A stretch of DNA of 64,000 bases from DASPSM01 sp036008465 (GTDB taxonomy: Bacteria; Planctomycetota; Planctomycetia; Planctomycetales; Planctomycetaceae). Location of the stretch: the NCBI GenBank assembly GCA_036008465.1, contig DASYNP010000196.1:1-64000 (forward strand), in the 5' to 3' direction. The position numbers were made by a program, and so were the translations under genes. The notes below the pieces were generated by a model. That model was not told the origin of the DNA, did not search any database, and worked only from the letters and a program-made list of their open reading frames with translations. Below are positions 62,196 through 64,000 of this stretch, piece after piece (the stretch's first letter is position 1; each line of letters opens with the position of its first letter).

Positions 62196-62390
62196 CAGGC
62201 AGGGTTTCACACAACCACGCCGACGTTGCCAAACTTCGGCACGAATCGCAATAAGGAATAACCCCATTCATGCGTTACTCAGCAAACCTTAGCAGAGTTC
62301 GCAGATTTCAAAGTGAGTTACTGCCGGCAAATCAACGGTCGCCCAGACCACACCGAGAACCATGGTGGCACATCAAAAAGGGGGATTTGC

Positions 62391-62452
62391 CGAACGCTCG
62401 TCGCAGCTGTTCAGATGAGGCCGAACGCTCGTCGCGGTTGTCCAGATGAGAC
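62391..62452. repeat. Two tandem 31-bp units
   Basis: CGAACGCTCGTCGCAGCTGT at 62391 recurs as CGAACGCTCGTCGCGGTTGT at 62422, each unit continuing to CAGATGAG. The two copies differ at a handful of positions. They lie between the tandem unit array and the second PEP-CTERM-like relic. Confidence 0.8.
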
Positions 62453-62486
62453 TGTGTCGGTGGCGGTTGTCGGGAAACGCGTTTTG

Positions 62487-62640
62487 TCAGCAGACCGGAC
62501 GCGGCGAAGACGCCGCCCGCCCCCGCACAAGATGACACACCGGCTGCCAGAAGCCGGAAGCCAGCAGCGTGATCGTAGTGGAGGCGGAGTAGAGAGGACC
62601 GCCGGCTCCGAGCGCATCCGTGAACATGAAAGTTGTTGAA
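62487..62640 (-). pseudogene. Second, more decayed PEP-CTERM-like tail
   Basis: The minus-strand frame ending at 62487 reads GGPLYSASTTITLLASG followed by FWQPVCHLVRGR. It shares the DNA word GAAGCCAGCAGC..GATCGT and the end GTCAGCAG.CCGG with the tail at 61163, so the two are related copies. A stem GCGGCG/CGCCGC precedes the stop. No protein body is visible upstream. Confidence 0.38.
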
Positions 62641-62750
62641 TGAGCAATCCTCGACGCGTACGATCGACCTTCACGAAAGCTAGTTCCTGTTTGACTGCCG
62701 CAAATCCGGTCGCTCAGTTCCCAATCTCGATTAAATGAGGTTGAAGAATC

Positions 62751-63935
62751 ATGGTCGAATCCGATGCAGCACAAAATCCGCCTGTAATGGCACCTGGGGA
62801 TCCGCCGCGGCGACATTGGGCTCTCGCGCTCTTCGTCGGGCTCCTGGGGGGAGCAGCCACTGCGGCCGGCGTTTGGCTCGGCGTGCCTGATCAATTTATG
62901 GCTGAGGCCGTGCTACGCGTGTTTCCGGACGAATCACGGTTGTTACGGTCCAAGGAAGACGCTGGCAGCGTGGATTTCGAAAGAGTGAAGAGAACGCAAC
63001 GACAGTTGGTTCGCAGCCCTGCTGTTTTGACCGCGGCTTTGCAAAGAGACTCGGTGGCGAGCCTGCCGACTTTGCGTGAACAGGTCAATTCGCTCGCATG
63101 GCTTCAGCAACATATCACCGTCACATTTCCGGACGAGGCGGAAATCATGTACGTCGGGGTCCGCGGTTGCCCTGACCGCACAACGGCGGAAGCAATAACG
63201 AACGCGGTCGTCGAGGTCTATCTACTGGACGTCGTCGGCGCGGAACGCCAAGAGAAATTGCTCCGAATCACCAGTCTTCAAAAGGCACAGACAGAAACCG
63301 AAGCAGACCTCCGCAAAAAACGAATCGACTTGCGGCAGTTATCGGATGCTTTGGGAATCGCCGACAGCGAAGCGCTCACTCAAGGTCAGAGATTTGCATT
63401 GGAGGAGTATTCGGATCTTTGGAAGCAGCTTTCTGAGGTGGAGCTGGAGCTGAAGGTCCTTCAACGGAAGCGAGGCGCCGCGGAGTCGAGAGCACAACCG
63501 GTCGCCAAATCGGGGACGCAGAAAGACAGTGCGTCCGTTGCTCAACTCGACGACTCGATCGCAACGCATGAACTGATGCAGAAGGAGTTAAGCGAGCGCA
63601 CCGGCAAGTTGAGAAAGGAAGTCGAGAAATTCGGACGGTCGTCGGCTGATGTGGAGATGATGCGCGCCGACATCAAAGCCCTCACTGATTTGCTAGACCG
63701 ACTTAATCGCGAGTTGCGGCAATCCAATATAGAAGCCTCCAGCATGAAATCATCGGTGGTCGTGCTCAGCGCCGCAAAGGCAACTGAGGATGACGATCAT
63801 CGCCTGCGATTAACCACGACATGCGGACTCGCGGCCCTCCTTGCGTGCGGGGCCGTCGTCGTCCTGTGGAACTCGCGCAGACGTGGTGAACGCTTCCCGC
63901 GTCGGGTTGCACAAGAAAACATTTCCGCCGATTGA
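62751..63935 (+). CDS. Wzz/GumC-like polysaccharide co-polymerase
   Basis: A 394-residue inner-membrane protein of the chain-length-determinant/GumC type. It has an N-terminal helix (WALALFVGLLGGAATAAGVW), a Wzz-type extracytoplasmic start (FMAEAVLRVFPDESRLL), a long coiled coil from about 165 to 335 (LQKAQTETEADLRKKRIDL ... LLDRLNRELRQSNIEA), and a C-terminal helix (CGLAALLACGAVVVLW). There is no fused tyrosine-kinase domain. Such proteins set polymer length in Wzx/Wzy polysaccharide export and often sit in exosortase/EPS loci, which fits the PEP-CTERM-like relics next to it. GAGGTTG precedes the ATG. Confidence 0.8.
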   Translation: MVESDAAQNPPVMAPGDPPRRHWALALFVGLLGGAATAAGVWLGVPDQFMAEAVLRVFPDESRLLRSKEDAGSVDFERVKRTQRQLVRSPAVLTAALQRDSVASLPTLREQVNSLAWLQQHITVTFPDEAEIMYVGVRGCPDRTTAEAITNAVVEVYLLDVVGAERQEKLLRITSLQKAQTETEADLRKKRIDLRQLSDALGIADSEALTQGQRFALEEYSDLWKQLSEVELELKVLQRKRGAAESRAQPVAKSGTQKDSASVAQLDDSIATHELMQKELSERTGKLRKEVEKFGRSSADVEMMRADIKALTDLLDRLNRELRQSNIEASSMKSSVVVLSAAKATEDDDHRLRLTTTCGLAALLACGAVVVLWNSRRRGERFPRRVAQENISAD

Positions 63936-63954
63936 GCTCGGCCATGAAGTGTCG

Positions 63955-64000
63955 TCAACGCAGCCGGCGCTGCGCGAATGCGGCAATGTCGTCAGCGGGC
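63955..64000 (-). CDS. Possible C-terminus of a convergent gene, cut by the window edge
   Basis: The minus strand has an open frame entering from the right edge and stopping at 63955-63957; its fifteen residues end DDIAAFAQRRLR, which is protein-like. It would be convergent with the Wzz-like gene. On the plus strand an ATG at 63944 is also open to the edge. Too short to decide. Confidence 0.25.
   Translation of the reverse strand, partial: PADDIAAFAQRRLR

Larger units (their letters stand above)
61508..62267 (-). repeat. Five tandem short units, each a conserved block plus terminal hairpin
   Basis: Read on the minus strand, units start at about 62267, 62090, 61925, 61778 and 61619 and end at 62158, 61977, 61786, 61640 and 61508, so each is about 110-140 nt with a period of 147-177 nt. 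Each begins with a GGGGTT-N-(T/C)TCC block, such as ATGTGGGGTTTCTCCTACTG, and ends with a GC-rich hairpin. The block reads as (V/M)G(L/F)(L/F)(L/P)(I/L)(A/V) in one frame. Units 1 and 3 (61508, 61977) are near-identical over 25 bases at the block and 20 at the hairpin; units 2 and 2' share GCCTGTGGCGTA. They could be small RNAs, short peptide genes or decayed gene ends. Confidence 0.7.

Noticed and set aside
61508..62452. CRISPR array
   Set aside because: Units are 147-177 nt apart with internal hairpins and poorly conserved sequence; there are no identical 23-40 nt repeats with uniform spacers and no cas genes.

Overview
The window looks like a GC-rich chromosomal segment of a planctomycete (phylum Planctomycetota, probably order Pirellulales). 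Several gene families point there: three DUF1549/DUF1553 proteins with CxxCH motifs, two paired DUF1501 Tat-exported proteins, a Gfo/Idh/MocA oxidoreductase with a Tat signal, the planctomycete/verrucomicrobial/chlamydial 'small basic protein', and a gvs1-type sigma factor followed by an anti-sigma-like membrane protein. The intergenic spaces carry many unrelated long inverted repeats. No rRNA, complete tRNA, CRISPR array, insertion sequence or phage module was recognised.

Layout. 0-3 kb: Tat oxidoreductase (cut by the left edge), small acidic protein, GT-C-like membrane protein. 3-9.5 kb: truD divergent from ppa and pcs; a HigB/HigA-like toxin-antitoxin pair; a class IV aminotransferase; an exported thioredoxin-fold protein. 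9.5-15 kb: ceramidase-like, DUF1501 and cytochrome/DUF1549/DUF1553 genes in series. 15-18.5 kb: TIR-transmembrane protein, flippase-like protein, basic DUF6496-like protein. 18.7-24.3 kb: an EF-G paralogue, a GT-C protein, gmd. 24.3-29.9 kb: ligA, then a BlaI repressor coupled to a BlaR1-like metalloprotease with an extended C-terminus. 29.9-36 kb: DUF1549, DUF1501, sigma factor and anti-sigma/DUF1549 fusion, all leftward. 36-39.6 kb: GlmU-like uridyltransferase, prs, exported proline-iminopeptidase-like protein. 39.6-46.7 kb: small membrane and zinc-ribbon proteins (one frameshifted), a 1.26 kb repeat-rich non-coding stretch, GH3 and small basic protein. 47-52.3 kb: nrdR and a heptose/LPS-core cluster (hldE, waaF, GT4, WaaP-like kinase) with overlapping genes. 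52.3-58.3 kb: esterase, amidohydrolase, rpsB, tsf, HEAT protein, exported repeat protein. 59.2-64 kb: an HTH (sigma-region-4-like) protein, a conserved small protein, a 1.8 kb stretch with no convincing gene, then a Wzz/GumC-like polysaccharide co-polymerase.

The least explained signal is at 61.16-62.64 kb. On the minus strand, five tandem units of about 110-140 nt each start with a conserved block, encoding roughly (V/M)-G-(L/F)-(L/F)-(L/P)-(I/L)-(A/V), and end in a GC-rich hairpin. Four of the five hairpins are followed by a T-run. The array is flanked by two decayed PEP-CTERM-like protein tails and sits upstream of the polysaccharide gene. Other points of interest: a compound palindrome inside the 5' end of the ceramidase-like gene; the same repeat family supplying the ribosome-binding region of the peptidase gene; the sigma factor translationally coupled to an anti-sigma/cytochrome-domain fusion; and the TIR protein.
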